64,000 nucleotides of DNA, taken from contig NZ_CP096829.1 of assembly GCF_023272795.1 (NCBI RefSeq), positions 2,170,001-2,234,000 of the forward strand, in the 5' to 3' direction. A program made the translations under genes and the position numbers. The notes under the pieces were generated by a model. The model was not told the DNA's origin. It worked only from the letters and a program-made list of their open reading frames with translations, and searched no databases. Position 1 is the stretch's first letter. Each line of letters opens with the position of its first letter. The DNA is from Flavobacterium humidisoli (lineage in GTDB: Bacteria; Bacteroidota; Bacteroidia; Flavobacteriales; Flavobacteriaceae). Shown in pieces: positions 26,190 to 34,742 of this stretch.

Positions 26190-26726
26190 TTATTTTTTTA
26201 CCGGCGGATATTGAGCTAAAATTTTGGCTACGAACTCAGCAATTTTTTCATCTTTTTTGTCGATGTTTCTTGTCAAAGTTCCGATTCCTTCACCTTGCCA
26301 GATCATTTCTTTCTTTTTAGCATCGATCAAATCAATGTACAAAGTGCCTTCAGTAGAAGTTGAAACGGTTGTTTGATTACCATACATCATATAAGGATTC
26401 CAACCCCAGCCCCAGCCATAACCCCAGCCAGCGCTAAATTGGTTTACATCTACCTGCTCTCTCGATTTAGTAAAAATATTGATTAGCAAATCTGGATTAT
26501 CGCTTTTGGTAAAGCCTTTAGCCTGCATTTGATCATCAATAGCGCGTAGAATTCTTCTTTTGTCTAAATCTGATATTTCAACCTTGTCAATTCCGGGCTT
26601 AAAGTAAGCGTATGTTTTATAAGGCGCAAAATCGACAGTTTTGTCATAATCAGAATAAACAGTCACACTGCTACATGAAGTAAGGATCAAAAGCAGGAAA
26701 AACGGAATTAACTTTAGTGTTTTCAT
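26190..26726 (-). CDS. DUF4136 lipoprotein
   Basis: The 178-residue protein has a lipoprotein signal (MKTLKLIPFFLLLILTSC, lipidated Cys18) and a DUF4136 domain: VYSDYDKTVDFAPYKTYAYF, RILRAIDDQMQAKGF, and DLLINIFTKSRE, then TLYIDLIDAKKKEMIWQG. A Gly/Trp-rich insert (WGYGWGWGWNP, about 100-111) is typical of the family in Bacteroidota. The function is unknown. It follows the urocanase gene on the same strand after 29 bases and may be co-transcribed with it, without an obvious link to histidine breakdown. Confidence 0.88.
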   Translation of the reverse strand: MKTLKLIPFFLLLILTSCSSVTVYSDYDKTVDFAPYKTYAYFKPGIDKVEISDLDKRRILRAIDDQMQAKGFTKSDNPDLLINIFTKSREQVDVNQFSAGWGYGWGWGWNPYMMYGNQTTVSTSTEGTLYIDLIDAKKKEMIWQGEGIGTLTRNIDKKDEKIAEFVAKILAQYPPVKK

Positions 26727-26755
26727 ATATTCAAAAATTAAATGTTCAGTTTTAA

Positions 26756-28732
26756 TTAAAGCAAACTTTCGTCAACTAAATTTGGTAAAGTCACTTTTAA
26801 TAAAGGCTCAACTTCCATGGCTCTTTTTATGGCAAAAACAGCACCTTCATTTCGAGCCCAGCTTCTTCTTGAAATTCCGTTGTTAACATCCCAGAAAAGC
26901 ATTGATGCTAAACGTTTTGAAGCTTCTGTAGAACCATCAAGAACCATACCAAATCCGCCGTTTATAACCTCTCCCCAGCCAACTCCGCCGCCATTATGTA
27001 TAGAAACCCAAGTTGCTCCTCTAAAGCTGTCTCCAATTACGTTATGAATTGCCATATCGGCCGTAAAACGTGAGCCGTCGTAGATGTTGGAAGTTTCTCT
27101 ATAAGGAGAATCAGTTCCAGAAACATCATGATGATCGCGTCCTAAAACAACGGCGCCAATTTTACCTTTTGCAATTGCTTGATTAAAAGCTTCTGCAATC
27201 TTGATTCGGCCCTCAGCATCAGCATAAAGAATACGAGCTTGAGAACCTACAACCAATTTATTTTCTTGTGCGCCTTTAATCCATTTAATGTTATCCTGCA
27301 TTTGCTGCTGAATTTCATTTGGAGCGGTTTTAGCCATTTTTTCTAAAACTTCGCAAGCAATTGCATCTGTTTTTAATAAATCTTCTGGTTTTCCAGAAGT
27401 ACAAACCCAACGGAAAGGACCGAATCCGTAATCAAAACACATTGGTCCCATAATATCCTGAACGTAACTAGGATATTTAAAATCAATATTATTTTCGGCC
27501 ATTACATCAGCTCCGGCACGAGAAGCCTCTAATAAAAAGGCATTTCCGTAATCAAAAAAGTAAGTTCCTTTTGCAGTATGTTTATTGATAGCTGCGGCAT
27601 GACGACGTAATGTTTCCTGAACTTTTTCTTTGAATAATTCTGGATTATTTGCCATTAAATCATTTGCTTCTTCAAACGAAATTCCAACGGGGTAATAACC
27701 TCCAGCCCACGGATTATGAAGCGAAGTCTGGTCTGAACCTAAATCGATCTTGATATTCTCCTGATCGAAACGTTCCCAAACGTCAACCACATTTCCTAAA
27801 TAAGCAATAGAAACCGTTTCTTTATTGGCTTTCGCCAAAGCGACTCTCGCAACCAATTCGTCTGTTGAAGTTACCACTTCATTAATCCATCCTTGTTCGT
27901 GACGAATTTTAGTAATCTTCGGATTTACCTCAGCACAAACTGTAATACAGCCTGCTATATTTCCTGCTTTTGGCTGTGCGCCCGACATTCCGCCAAGACC
28001 AGAAGTCACAAATAAACTTCCTTCAGGATTTTGTTTTATTTTTCTGAAACCGTTCAAGACCGTAATTGTAGTTCCGTGTACAATTCCCTGTGGGCCAATG
28101 TACATATAACTTCCCGCTGTCATTTGTCCATATTGCGAAACGCCAAGAGCATTCATTTTCTCCCAATCGTCAGGTTTAGAATAATTTGGAATCACCATTC
28201 CGTTGGTAACGACAACTCTTGGGGCTTCTTTATGAGAAGGAAATAATCCCATTGGGTGTCCGGAATACATTGTTAAAGTCTGCTCGTCTGTCATTTCAGA
28301 CAAATATTGCATTGTCAATAAATATTGCGCCCAGTTTTGAAAAACAGCTCCATTTCCACCATACGTAATTAATTCATGCGGATGTTGTGCAACAGCATAA
28401 TCCAAGTTATTCTGAATCATGTGCATAATGGCTTTTGCCTGCAATGATTTCCCAGGATATTCATCAATTGGCCTTGCATACATTTTATAATCTGGACGAA
28501 GGCGGTACATATAAATACGTCCATATTTTTCTAATTCTTCTGAAAATTCAGGAATTAAGTCGGCGTGATGTTTTGGATCGAAATAACGCAAAGCATTTTT
28601 CAGCGCCAACTTTTTTTCTTCTGCCGAAAGAATTTCTTTTCTCTTCGGAGCATGATTTATAGCTGGATCGTAAGCCTGCTTTGATGGTAATATAGAAGGT
28701 ATTCCTTGTTGTATTTGTTCTTTAAAAGTCAT
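26756..28732 (-). CDS. hutU: Urocanate hydratase
   Basis: At 658 residues this is urocanase, which converts urocanate to imidazolonepropionate in histidine breakdown using tightly bound NAD+. Conserved stretches include TYGGNGAVFQNWAQYLLTM, MYSGHPMGLFPS, the NAD-binding GGMSGAQPKAGNIAG, SYVQDIMGPMCFDYG, and GRDHHDVSGTDSPYRET. The length is about 100 more than classic HutU (about 555), as in the Bacteroidota form. The other hut genes (hutH, hutI, hutG) are not in the window, so the pathway is scattered or lies elsewhere. Confidence 0.96.
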   Translation of the reverse strand: MTFKEQIQQGIPSILPSKQAYDPAINHAPKRKEILSAEEKKLALKNALRYFDPKHHADLIPEFSEELEKYGRIYMYRLRPDYKMYARPIDEYPGKSLQAKAIMHMIQNNLDYAVAQHPHELITYGGNGAVFQNWAQYLLTMQYLSEMTDEQTLTMYSGHPMGLFPSHKEAPRVVVTNGMVIPNYSKPDDWEKMNALGVSQYGQMTAGSYMYIGPQGIVHGTTITVLNGFRKIKQNPEGSLFVTSGLGGMSGAQPKAGNIAGCITVCAEVNPKITKIRHEQGWINEVVTSTDELVARVALAKANKETVSIAYLGNVVDVWERFDQENIKIDLGSDQTSLHNPWAGGYYPVGISFEEANDLMANNPELFKEKVQETLRRHAAAINKHTAKGTYFFDYGNAFLLEASRAGADVMAENNIDFKYPSYVQDIMGPMCFDYGFGPFRWVCTSGKPEDLLKTDAIACEVLEKMAKTAPNEIQQQMQDNIKWIKGAQENKLVVGSQARILYADAEGRIKIAEAFNQAIAKGKIGAVVLGRDHHDVSGTDSPYRETSNIYDGSRFTADMAIHNVIGDSFRGATWVSIHNGGGVGWGEVINGGFGMVLDGSTEASKRLASMLFWDVNNGISRRSWARNEGAVFAIKRAMEVEPLLKVTLPNLVDESLL

Positions 28733-29159
28733 TTTTTTTTAGAGATGCTAAGTTGCTAAGGTTCTAAGACGCTAAGATATTGTGGTTAGATTAACAACAG
28801 ATTAATTTTTGTTTTTTTAAATTATGCGCCCCGCTGGGGCTTAAATGTGACTGACAGTTAATTGGTTCTATAAATATTTAGCTCCTCTGGTGCTGATAAA
28901 ATACAGCCTTGGAAAGGCGAAATATTAGCCGACGAAATTGGAATTTAAAATTTGGAATTTATTTTAATTGCCTCATTTTCAAATTGTCACATTTTCTAAT
29001 TAAAAAGAACTAAGGATAACGGATATCCGACCTATGATACGATTTGTAAATCGTAATCTTAAACTTTCTTGAACGAATATCCATGTAAATATTTTAGATT
29101 GTTGAGTTTAGATTTTAGATTGCTGAATTATTTAATTATCAAATTGCCACATTTTCTAA
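28733..29159. repeat. Gene-free interval built from several repeat families
   Basis: No gene is found in these 427 bases. From left to right I see CTAAG-type direct repeats (28742-28783), a GC-richer palindromic block with GCCCCGCTGGGGC (28828-28840), AGCTCCTCTGGTGCT (28880-28894) and GCCTTGGAAAGGC (28907-28919), an AAATTGTCACATTTTCTAATTA repeat (from 28979), GATATCC repeats around GATACGATTTGTAAATCG (29035-29052), TTTAGATT direct repeats (29093-29125), and a second AAATTGCCACATTTTC repeat that reaches the next gene's stop. Confidence 0.65.
28979..29001 (+). repeat. AAATTG-CACATTTTCTAATTA repeat
   Basis: One of three copies in the window (others at 3423-3459 and 29137-29162). The copies differ at the base after AAATTG (T, A and C). 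Confidence 0.6.
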
Positions 29160-29162
29160 TTA
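29137..29162 (+). repeat. AAATTG-CACATTTTCTAATTA repeat touching a stop codon
   Basis: The end of this copy (TAATTAA) contains the stop codon (29162-29160, minus strand) of the hydroxyacid dehydrogenase gene. The repeat therefore sits directly at a gene boundary, as at alaS. Confidence 0.55.
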
Positions 29163-30134
29163 AGAATAAACCTCTTCATTTACACAAAACGGCATTTTTT
29201 TATCTTCAAAAAGTGCAATTATATTTTGTGCCGCGCAAATTGCCATTGCGTTTCTAGCTTCATAAGTTGCAGACCCAATATGTGGTAAAATGCAACAATT
29301 AGGAAGTGATAATAACGGATTGTCTGATTTCATTGGTTCTGGATTGGTAACATCAAGTCCTGCGCCCCAGATTATATTATTCGTTAAAGCCTCAAACAAA
29401 TCTTTTTCATTTTGAAATTTTCCTCTTGCAGTGTTGATGAAAATAGCGTTAGATTTCATTTTGGCAAAAGCATTTTTATTGAAAATTTCGTTGTTTTCTT
29501 CTGTATAATTGGAATGAACACTTAAAACATCACTTTGTGAAAGTAACGTTTCAAAATCTACATATTTCGCATCCAATTCTTTTTCGGCCGTTTCATTATG
29601 AGAACGATTGTGGTAAATAATGTTCATTCCGAATGCGGCTTTACATTTTTTAGCCATTTCAAAACCAATTCTTCCCAAACCGAAAATTCCCAGCGTTTTA
29701 CCGTAAAGTTCTTGACCTAAATTAGCCAAAGGGTCAAAACTTCCCCAATCATCATTTAAAATTCTTTTATGATTGAAAAATGACTTTCTCGCAACACTCT
29801 GCATCAATAAAAAGGCAACATCCGATGTAGCTCTGCTTAAAACATCGGGAGTATTTCCAACAGGAATTTTTCTGCTATTCGCCGATGGAATATGGACAGA
29901 ATCAAATCCGACAGAAAACAGAGCGATTCCTTTTAAATGAGGACATTGCTGAAAAAAATCTTCGTCTAAATTGTTTGTTCCAACATTCAGCAGCGCATCA
30001 TGTTCTTGACAGATTTTTATAAACTTTTCTCTTGACGATACATTTTCTGTTGGATTTATTGTAGAGCTAATGCCTTTGTCTTGAAGCAATTTAATGCCAA
30101 CTTCGGGTATATTTTTATTTATAAAAACCTTCAT
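29160..30134 (-). CDS. D-isomer-specific 2-hydroxyacid dehydrogenase
   Basis: The 324-residue enzyme has the standard two-domain form. The NAD(P)-binding Rossmann motif is GIFGLGRIG (Gly152-x-Gly154-x2-Gly157). Catalytic residues fit Arg in INTARGKF, Glu in the NPEPM region and His in LPHIGSATYEAR. Motif GFDSVHIPSANSRKIPVGNTPDVLS is close to glyoxylate/hydroxypyruvate reductases and D-glycerate dehydrogenases, so reduction of glyoxylate or hydroxypyruvate is the best guess. A second family member at 40964 is of the D-lactate type. It lies 11 bases downstream of a small DUF5522 gene on the same strand. Confidence 0.9.
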   Translation of the reverse strand: MKVFINKNIPEVGIKLLQDKGISSTINPTENVSSREKFIKICQEHDALLNVGTNNLDEDFFQQCPHLKGIALFSVGFDSVHIPSANSRKIPVGNTPDVLSRATSDVAFLLMQSVARKSFFNHKRILNDDWGSFDPLANLGQELYGKTLGIFGLGRIGFEMAKKCKAAFGMNIIYHNRSHNETAEKELDAKYVDFETLLSQSDVLSVHSNYTEENNEIFNKNAFAKMKSNAIFINTARGKFQNEKDLFEALTNNIIWGAGLDVTNPEPMKSDNPLLSLPNCCILPHIGSATYEARNAMAICAAQNIIALFEDKKMPFCVNEEVYS

Positions 30135-30145
30135 CTTGTGGTATT

Positions 30146-30325
30146 CTAATTTTTATTTATTCTTCCTGTTTTTTTATCATATCCGTATGGACAGTGTCGA
30201 CAACCGCTTTTGCAACAATAACCACGTTTTAAATGATGTTTTTCAGTAAAGCATTTGTAACCTTCGGGCGTATAGTAAAAATCTTCACCTTCGATTAATT
30301 TATTTTCATTACTTTGCTCTTTCAT
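30146..30325 (-). CDS. DUF5522 small cysteine-rich protein
   Basis: This 59-residue frame runs from ATG at 30325 to TAG at 30146. It reads MKEQSNENKLIEGEDFYYTP then EGYKCFTEKHHLKRGYCCKS and GCRHCPYGYDKKTGRINKN. The pattern YTPEGYxxFTExHHLxRGxCCxxxCRHCPYG is the signature of DUF5522. Four or five cysteines with two His suggest a metal or iron-sulphur site, but no function is established. The family is well conserved, so the gene is real despite its size. It precedes the dehydrogenase by 11 bases. Confidence 0.85.
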   Translation of the reverse strand: MKEQSNENKLIEGEDFYYTPEGYKCFTEKHHLKRGYCCKSGCRHCPYGYDKKTGRINKN

Positions 30326-30440
30326 AAATCAGCTTCGCGTTCTTTTTCCGATAAACTAAAATCAAAAATATAAATATTTGATTATGATTTTATTGAAATC
30401 GAACAATTTTATAGCTACAAATTTATAAATTTTACAGCCA

Positions 30441-30776
30441 ATGTTTCTGATTGTTGCTAAATATTTAATTCCGAAAGGATATCGAGGAATGGCTTTATTT
30501 CCTTTCGTTTTAGTTAAATATGATTTTGATAAAACAAACGGGGCTTTCGTAAATCACGAAAAAATACATTTGAGGCAACAGCTAGAAATGCTAGTTCTGC
30601 CATTCTTTATTTGGTATGTTTTGGAATTTTTAATCCGTTTAATTCAATACAAAAACAAAGATCTAGCCTATCGAAATATTAGTTTTGAAAGAGAAGCTTA
30701 CACAAAAGAAACCGACTTAAATTATCTGAAAAAGAGATCTTTTTTTCAGTTTCTACATTACATTAAATTAAAATGA
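30441..30776 (+). CDS. Small membrane protein with HExxH motif
   Basis: The 111-residue protein carries HEKIH (39-43), the zinc-metallopeptidase signature, followed by LRQQLEM, a hydrophobic helix (about 50-68) and a conserved-looking FEREAY (82-87) that could give the third ligand Glu. A short N-terminal hydrophobic stretch (1-10) is present. It resembles a minimal gluzincin (M48/M56-like) core, far shorter than known active members. I know it only as an uncharacterised type in Bacteroidota. Its stop overlaps the start of the next gene (ATGA), so translation is coupled to the ACC deaminase-like gene. Confidence 0.75.
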   Translation: MFLIVAKYLIPKGYRGMALFPFVLVKYDFDKTNGAFVNHEKIHLRQQLEMLVLPFFIWYVLEFLIRLIQYKNKDLAYRNISFEREAYTKETDLNYLKKRSFFQFLHYIKLK

Positions 30777-31681
30777 ATCCAGTTTTCAATCAATCCATCA
30801 ATATTCAATTTCCGAATGATATTTCGTTGACTATAAAGCGTGAAGATTTAATTCATCCTTTTGTTTCGGGGAATAAATTTAGAAAACTAAAATACAATTT
30901 ACTTCAGGCGAAAGCCGAAAATAAAACCACTTTACTGACTTTTGGCGGAGCATTTTCCAATCATATTGCAGCAGTGGCTTATGCGGGAAAGGAACAAGGG
31001 TTTAAAACTATCGGAATAATTCGAGGAGACGAACTTTTTGATAAAATTGAAGAAAACCCAACCTTGAAATTTGCTCAAGAAAACGGAATGCAATTTGAAT
31101 TTGTTTCAAGAGAAGCGTATCGTTTAAAAAGTGAAATTTCATTTCTAGAAAAGCTGAAGGATAGGTTTGGCGATTTTTATTTAGTTCCAGAAGGCGGAAC
31201 AAACGAATTGGCAGTAAAAGGCTGCGAAGAGATTTTGAGAGAAGAAGATTCTGTTTTTAATTACGTTTGCTGTGCAGTTGGAACTGGTGGCACGATTTCG
31301 GGATTAATTAATAGTTCGTTGCAAAATCAGAAAATTTTGGGCTTTCCAGCGTTAAAAGGTGACTTTTTAACCGATGAAATTCGTATTTTTGCAAAAAAAG
31401 ATAACTGGAATTTAATTTCTGACTATCATTTTGGAGGTTACGGCAAGATAAATTTAGAATTAATTGAATTTATCAATTCTTTTTTTGAAGAAACCCAAGT
31501 GCCCTTAGATCCAATTTATACAGGAAAGATGGTTTTTGGCGTTATAGATTTAATCAGTAAAAATTATTTTCCTGCACATTCAAAAATTCTAGTTATTCAC
31601 ACAGGCGGATTACAGGGAATTGAAGGAATGAATATAAAGTTGAAGCAGAAGAAATTACCAATACTAAAAACCAATGATTAA
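30773..31681 (+). CDS. ACC deaminase / D-cysteine desulfhydrase family enzyme
   Basis: This PLP enzyme of 302 residues has the fold type II motif VSGNKFRKLKYN, with the PLP lysine in GNKFRK (Lys35 by analogy), the substrate-binding TFGGAFSNHIAA, and the phosphate-binding GTGGTISG. It is shorter than typical ACC deaminases (about 340). By family, D-cysteine desulfhydrase activity is more likely than true ACC deamination, but the sequence does not settle it. It overlaps the gene before by 4 bases and the gene after by 8. Confidence 0.88.
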   Translation: MNPVFNQSINIQFPNDISLTIKREDLIHPFVSGNKFRKLKYNLLQAKAENKTTLLTFGGAFSNHIAAVAYAGKEQGFKTIGIIRGDELFDKIEENPTLKFAQENGMQFEFVSREAYRLKSEISFLEKLKDRFGDFYLVPEGGTNELAVKGCEEILREEDSVFNYVCCAVGTGGTISGLINSSLQNQKILGFPALKGDFLTDEIRIFAKKDNWNLISDYHFGGYGKINLELIEFINSFFEETQVPLDPIYTGKMVFGVIDLISKNYFPAHSKILVIHTGGLQGIEGMNIKLKQKKLPILKTND

Positions 31682-32573
31682 AAAAATTGTATTACTTCTC
31701 GTAATATTAGCTTTAGCAAGTTGCTCTTCTAGTAAACCTGCTATCGCGACGACTAAAAAAGCGGCAGCAGTTCAAACTCGAACGGCAGCTACAAAAAGAA
31801 GTACCCCTGTTAAGCCAATCGGTAAAAATTATCCTTCTACAAATAATACAACTGAGGTTATTCAATCTACTTCCAAAACAGTTGTTACCAGCGATTTGAT
31901 TAATAATTATGTGTTGCTATACAAAGATATTGCAATGGGAAACATGAAAACGTACGGAATTCCGGCGAGTATTATTCTGGCGCAAGGAATTTTGGAATCT
32001 GGTGCAGGAAGAGGAGATTTGGCTGTAGATGCTAATAATCATTTTGGTATAAAATGTCATAATGATTGGTTAGGAGAAAGTGTTCGACACGATGATGATT
32101 CGGCTCAGGAATGTTTTAGAAAATATCCTCAGGCATCAGAATCCTATAGAGATCACGCTTTATTTTTGGTTGGGAAAAAACGATATGCTACCTTATTTAC
32201 TTACGAAAAAGACGATTATAAATCTTGGGCAAAAGGATTAAGAGCAGCAGGTTATGCAACCGATCCTAAATATCCAGACAAGCTAATTAGTTATATCGAA
32301 CGTTACAATCTACATCAATATGATTGTCAGGTTACAGGAAGAAACTATGTGCCAATTAATACTTCGGCTCCAACAAAAAAAACATCTTATGATGTCGCAT
32401 CTGATCCAAAGATCAATATGAATGCGTATGATCCAAATTCATACGAAGTTCAAAAAGGAGATACATTGTATTCCATTTCAAAGAAATTCAATTTATTAGT
32501 TGACGATTTGAAAAGGAAAAATAACCTGACTGATAATGCTATTTCAATTGGCCAGAGGTTAAAGGTGAAATAA
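31674..32573 (+). CDS. Glucosaminidase-LysM lipoprotein
   Basis: The 299-residue protein has a lipoprotein signal (MIKKIVLLLVILALASC), a Thr/Ala/Lys-rich linker (about 18-70), a glucosaminidase domain (about 75-215; YGIPASIILAQGILESGAGRG with the catalytic Glu in LESG; NNHFGIKCHNDW; FRKYPQASESYRDHALFL) and a LysM domain at the end (about 254-299; YEVQKGDTLYSISKKFNL). This is a FlgJ/LytG-like beta-N-acetylglucosaminidase that cuts peptidoglycan glycan strands. Lipidation puts it in the envelope. It overlaps the upstream gene by 8 bases. Confidence 0.93.
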   Translation: MIKKIVLLLVILALASCSSSKPAIATTKKAAAVQTRTAATKRSTPVKPIGKNYPSTNNTTEVIQSTSKTVVTSDLINNYVLLYKDIAMGNMKTYGIPASIILAQGILESGAGRGDLAVDANNHFGIKCHNDWLGESVRHDDDSAQECFRKYPQASESYRDHALFLVGKKRYATLFTYEKDDYKSWAKGLRAAGYATDPKYPDKLISYIERYNLHQYDCQVTGRNYVPINTSAPTKKTSYDVASDPKINMNAYDPNSYEVQKGDTLYSISKKFNLLVDDLKRKNNLTDNAISIGQRLKVK

Positions 32574-32591
32574 GTTTTGAGTCTCAGTCGC

Positions 32592-32609
32592 TCCCGATAG
32601 CTATCGGGA
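32592..32609. repeat. TCCCGATAGCTATCGGGA palindrome
   Basis: A perfect 18-base palindrome in the gap before hemL. No T-tract follows, so it is not a terminator. A close relative lies inside the GSCFA gene (10074-10089). Palindromes of this wording are, to my knowledge, abundant in Bacteroidota genomes. Confidence 0.75.
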
Positions 32610-32690
32610 TCAGTCTTGAAAATCAATCTAAAAATCAAAAATAAGTTTTCAGAAAATCTAAAATCTGAACTCTAAAATCTAAAATAAAAA

Positions 32691-33977
32691 ATGTTATATA
32701 AAAGAAGTAGTCAGCTTTTTGCTGAAGCAGAAAAAGTAATTCCAGGAGGAGTGAATTCACCAGTAAGAGCATTTAAAGCCGTTGGTGGAACTCCGATTTT
32801 TGTAAAAAGTGCTAAAGGTGCTTATTTGTATGATGAAGACGGAAATAAATTAATAGATTATATTAACTCTTGGGGACCAATGGTTTTAGGTCACGCTTAT
32901 CAGCCAGTTGTTGATGCTGTTATTGAAAAAGCAAAACTAGGAACTTCATTTGGTATGCCTACAGAATTGGAAACTGAAATTGCGGCTTTGGCTGTTTCTA
33001 TGGTTCCTAATATTGACAAAATTCGTTTTGTAAATTCTGGTACAGAAGCTTGTATGAGCGCAATTCGTTTGGCTCGAGGATTTACAAAAAGAGATAAAAT
33101 TGTAAAATTCGCAGGTTGTTACCACGGACATTCAGATTCATTTTTGATTCAGGCAGGAAGTGGAGCCGTAACTTTTGGTTCGCCAAATAGCCCTGGAGTT
33201 ACAGAAGGAACTGCAAAAGATACTTTGTTAGCCAAATACAATGATTTAGACAATGTAAAAACTTTAATCGAAGCAAATAAAGGAGAAATCGCTGCGATTA
33301 TTATCGAAGCAGTTGCAGGAAATATGGGATGTATTCCGCCTCAAGAAGGATTCTTGCAAGGTTTAAGAGATTTGTGTACTGCAAACGGAATCTTATTGAT
33401 TTTTGATGAAGTAATGACAGGTTTCCGTTTGGCTCGCGGTGGTGTCCAGGAATTATATGGTATCGATGCTGATATCGTGACTTTCGGAAAAGTTATCGGT
33501 GGTGGATTGCCAGTTGGAGCTTTTGCGGCACGAGAAGAAATCATGAATTATTTAGCGCCTCTTGGGCCAGTTTACCAAGCGGGAACATTATCTGGAAATC
33601 CGTTAGCGATGGCGGCAGGATTGGCGATGCTAAAAGCACTTGATTCTGATAGAGAAGTTTTTACTCGTTTAGAAGAAAAAACAGCTTATTTAGAAGCAGG
33701 AATTGATAGAGTTTTAAAAGCAAATAATATTGTGTTTACAATCAATAGGGTAGGTTCTATGATCTCGGTTCACTTTGATGCTAATCCAGTTACCGATTTC
33801 CAAACTGCTGCAAAAGGAGATAACGAAACGTTTAAGAAATTCTTCCACGGATTATTGCAAGAAGGAGTTTATATCGCGCCATCTGCATACGAAACGTGGT
33901 TTATTACAGATGCATTAACTTACGAAGATTTAGATTTTACAATCAATGCGATTGATAAAGTATCAAAAACATTTTAG
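32691..33977 (+). CDS. hemL: Glutamate-1-semialdehyde 2,1-aminomutase
   Basis: The 428-residue enzyme makes 5-aminolevulinate in the C5 route of haem synthesis. Clear features: [17 protein letters not shown] at the start, [43 protein letters not shown], and the PLP lysine Lys267 in [15 protein letters not shown]. Length and motifs are normal. It lies 117 bases after the glucosaminidase gene and is closed by a terminator. Confidence 0.97.
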   Translation: MLYKRSSQLFAEAEKVIPGGVNSPVRAFKAVGGTPIFVKSAKGAYLYDEDGNKLIDYINSWGPMVLGHAYQPVVDAVIEKAKLGTSFGMPTELETEIAALAVSMVPNIDKIRFVNSGTEACMSAIRLARGFTKRDKIVKFAGCYHGHSDSFLIQAGSGAVTFGSPNSPGVTEGTAKDTLLAKYNDLDNVKTLIEANKGEIAAIIIEAVAGNMGCIPPQEGFLQGLRDLCTANGILLIFDEVMTGFRLARGGVQELYGIDADIVTFGKVIGGGLPVGAFAAREEIMNYLAPLGPVYQAGTLSGNPLAMAAGLAMLKALDSDREVFTRLEEKTAYLEAGIDRVLKANNIVFTINRVGSMISVHFDANPVTDFQTAAKGDNETFKKFFHGLLQEGVYIAPSAYETWFITDALTYEDLDFTINAIDKVSKTF

Positions 33978-33982
33978 ATAAC

Positions 33983-34013
33983 AAAAAAGAGGCTTTTAAA
34001 GCCTCTTTTTTTT
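33983..34013. terminator. Bidirectional terminator between hemL and the LTXXQ-like gene
   Basis: AAAAAAGAGGC/GCCTCTTTTTTTT with a TTTTAAA centre. It lies 5 bases after the hemL stop and 9 bases from the end of the converging gene. Confidence 0.85.
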
Positions 34014-34021
34014 GCATCAAG

Positions 34022-34462
34022 TTAGATTTTATCTTTTTTGTGCTCTTTCATTTTATCCCTCATTTTGTCTTTTTTCTCTTCTTGGAGGGCTTTCCATTTT
34101 GTGTATTGATCGGCTTTTAAGATCGATTTCATTTTAGCATCATTTGCTGCGATTTCGTCTTCCATTTGTTTTTTGAAAGCGGCTTTTTCTTCAGCAGTTG
34201 GCTTTGTGTTGCTATCTTTTTTTTCTTTTCTAGCTTCTCTAAATTTTTCGGCTTTTGCACTTCTTTCCGCCAGTAATTGTTTTACTTGTGCCTGCTGGCT
34301 TGCATCCAAACTTAATTCACTTGTCAATTTTTGCAATTGCTTTTCATTACGCTGTTCAGGAGTTAATCTTTCTCTTTGTTCACGTTGAGGTTTTTGATCT
34401 GTGTCTTGCGCAAAACTTGCTATTCCAACAAATAACATAGCTGCGATAAATAATTTTTTCAT
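34022..34462 (-). CDS. Small secreted helical protein, CpxP/Spy-like
   Basis: With ATG at 34462 the protein has 146 residues (a TTG two codons earlier is less likely). A signal peptide (MKKLFIAAMLFVGIASFAQ) precedes a charged helical body containing LTPEQRNEKQLQKLTSELSLDASQQAQVKQLL, which resembles the LTxxQ motif of the CpxP/Spy periplasmic chaperones, and KSILKADQYTKWKALQEE. The C-terminus is Lys-rich. Such proteins are common in Flavobacteriia with no assigned job; an envelope stress role is inference. Confidence 0.75.
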   Translation of the reverse strand: MKKLFIAAMLFVGIASFAQDTDQKPQREQRERLTPEQRNEKQLQKLTSELSLDASQQAQVKQLLAERSAKAEKFREARKEKKDSNTKPTAEEKAAFKKQMEDEIAANDAKMKSILKADQYTKWKALQEEKKDKMRDKMKEHKKDKI

Positions 34463-34742
34463 ATTCAAGTTTTTTAATTGTTTACAGATTAGACTTTATT
34501 AATTAAAACAGGTTTAATGACATTTTTGAAATTGTGTTTTATTTAACAGATTGATAAGTTTTTGAAAGAATGAATTTAAATAAGATTATTATAACGCTAA
34601 ATGTTTGATGGTTAGTGCTTTGCTTTGAATATTTTTTTTAACTTTAGTAAACTATTGCTTTTTTGTTGTTTAGGAAAAGCAATTTCCATGATTCCCATAT
34701 TTCAGTAATAGATTTTCAAAACACAATTTAATACTTTATTCT

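Noticed and set aside
28828..28919. GC-rich palindromes considered as CRISPR repeats
   Set aside because: The units differ in sequence, spacers are irregular, and no cas gene is in the window.
30196..30240. Cysteine-rich reverse frame thought at first to be a zinc-ribbon fragment of the dehydrogenase
   Set aside because: It has its own start and stop and the complete DUF5522 pattern, so it is a separate gene.
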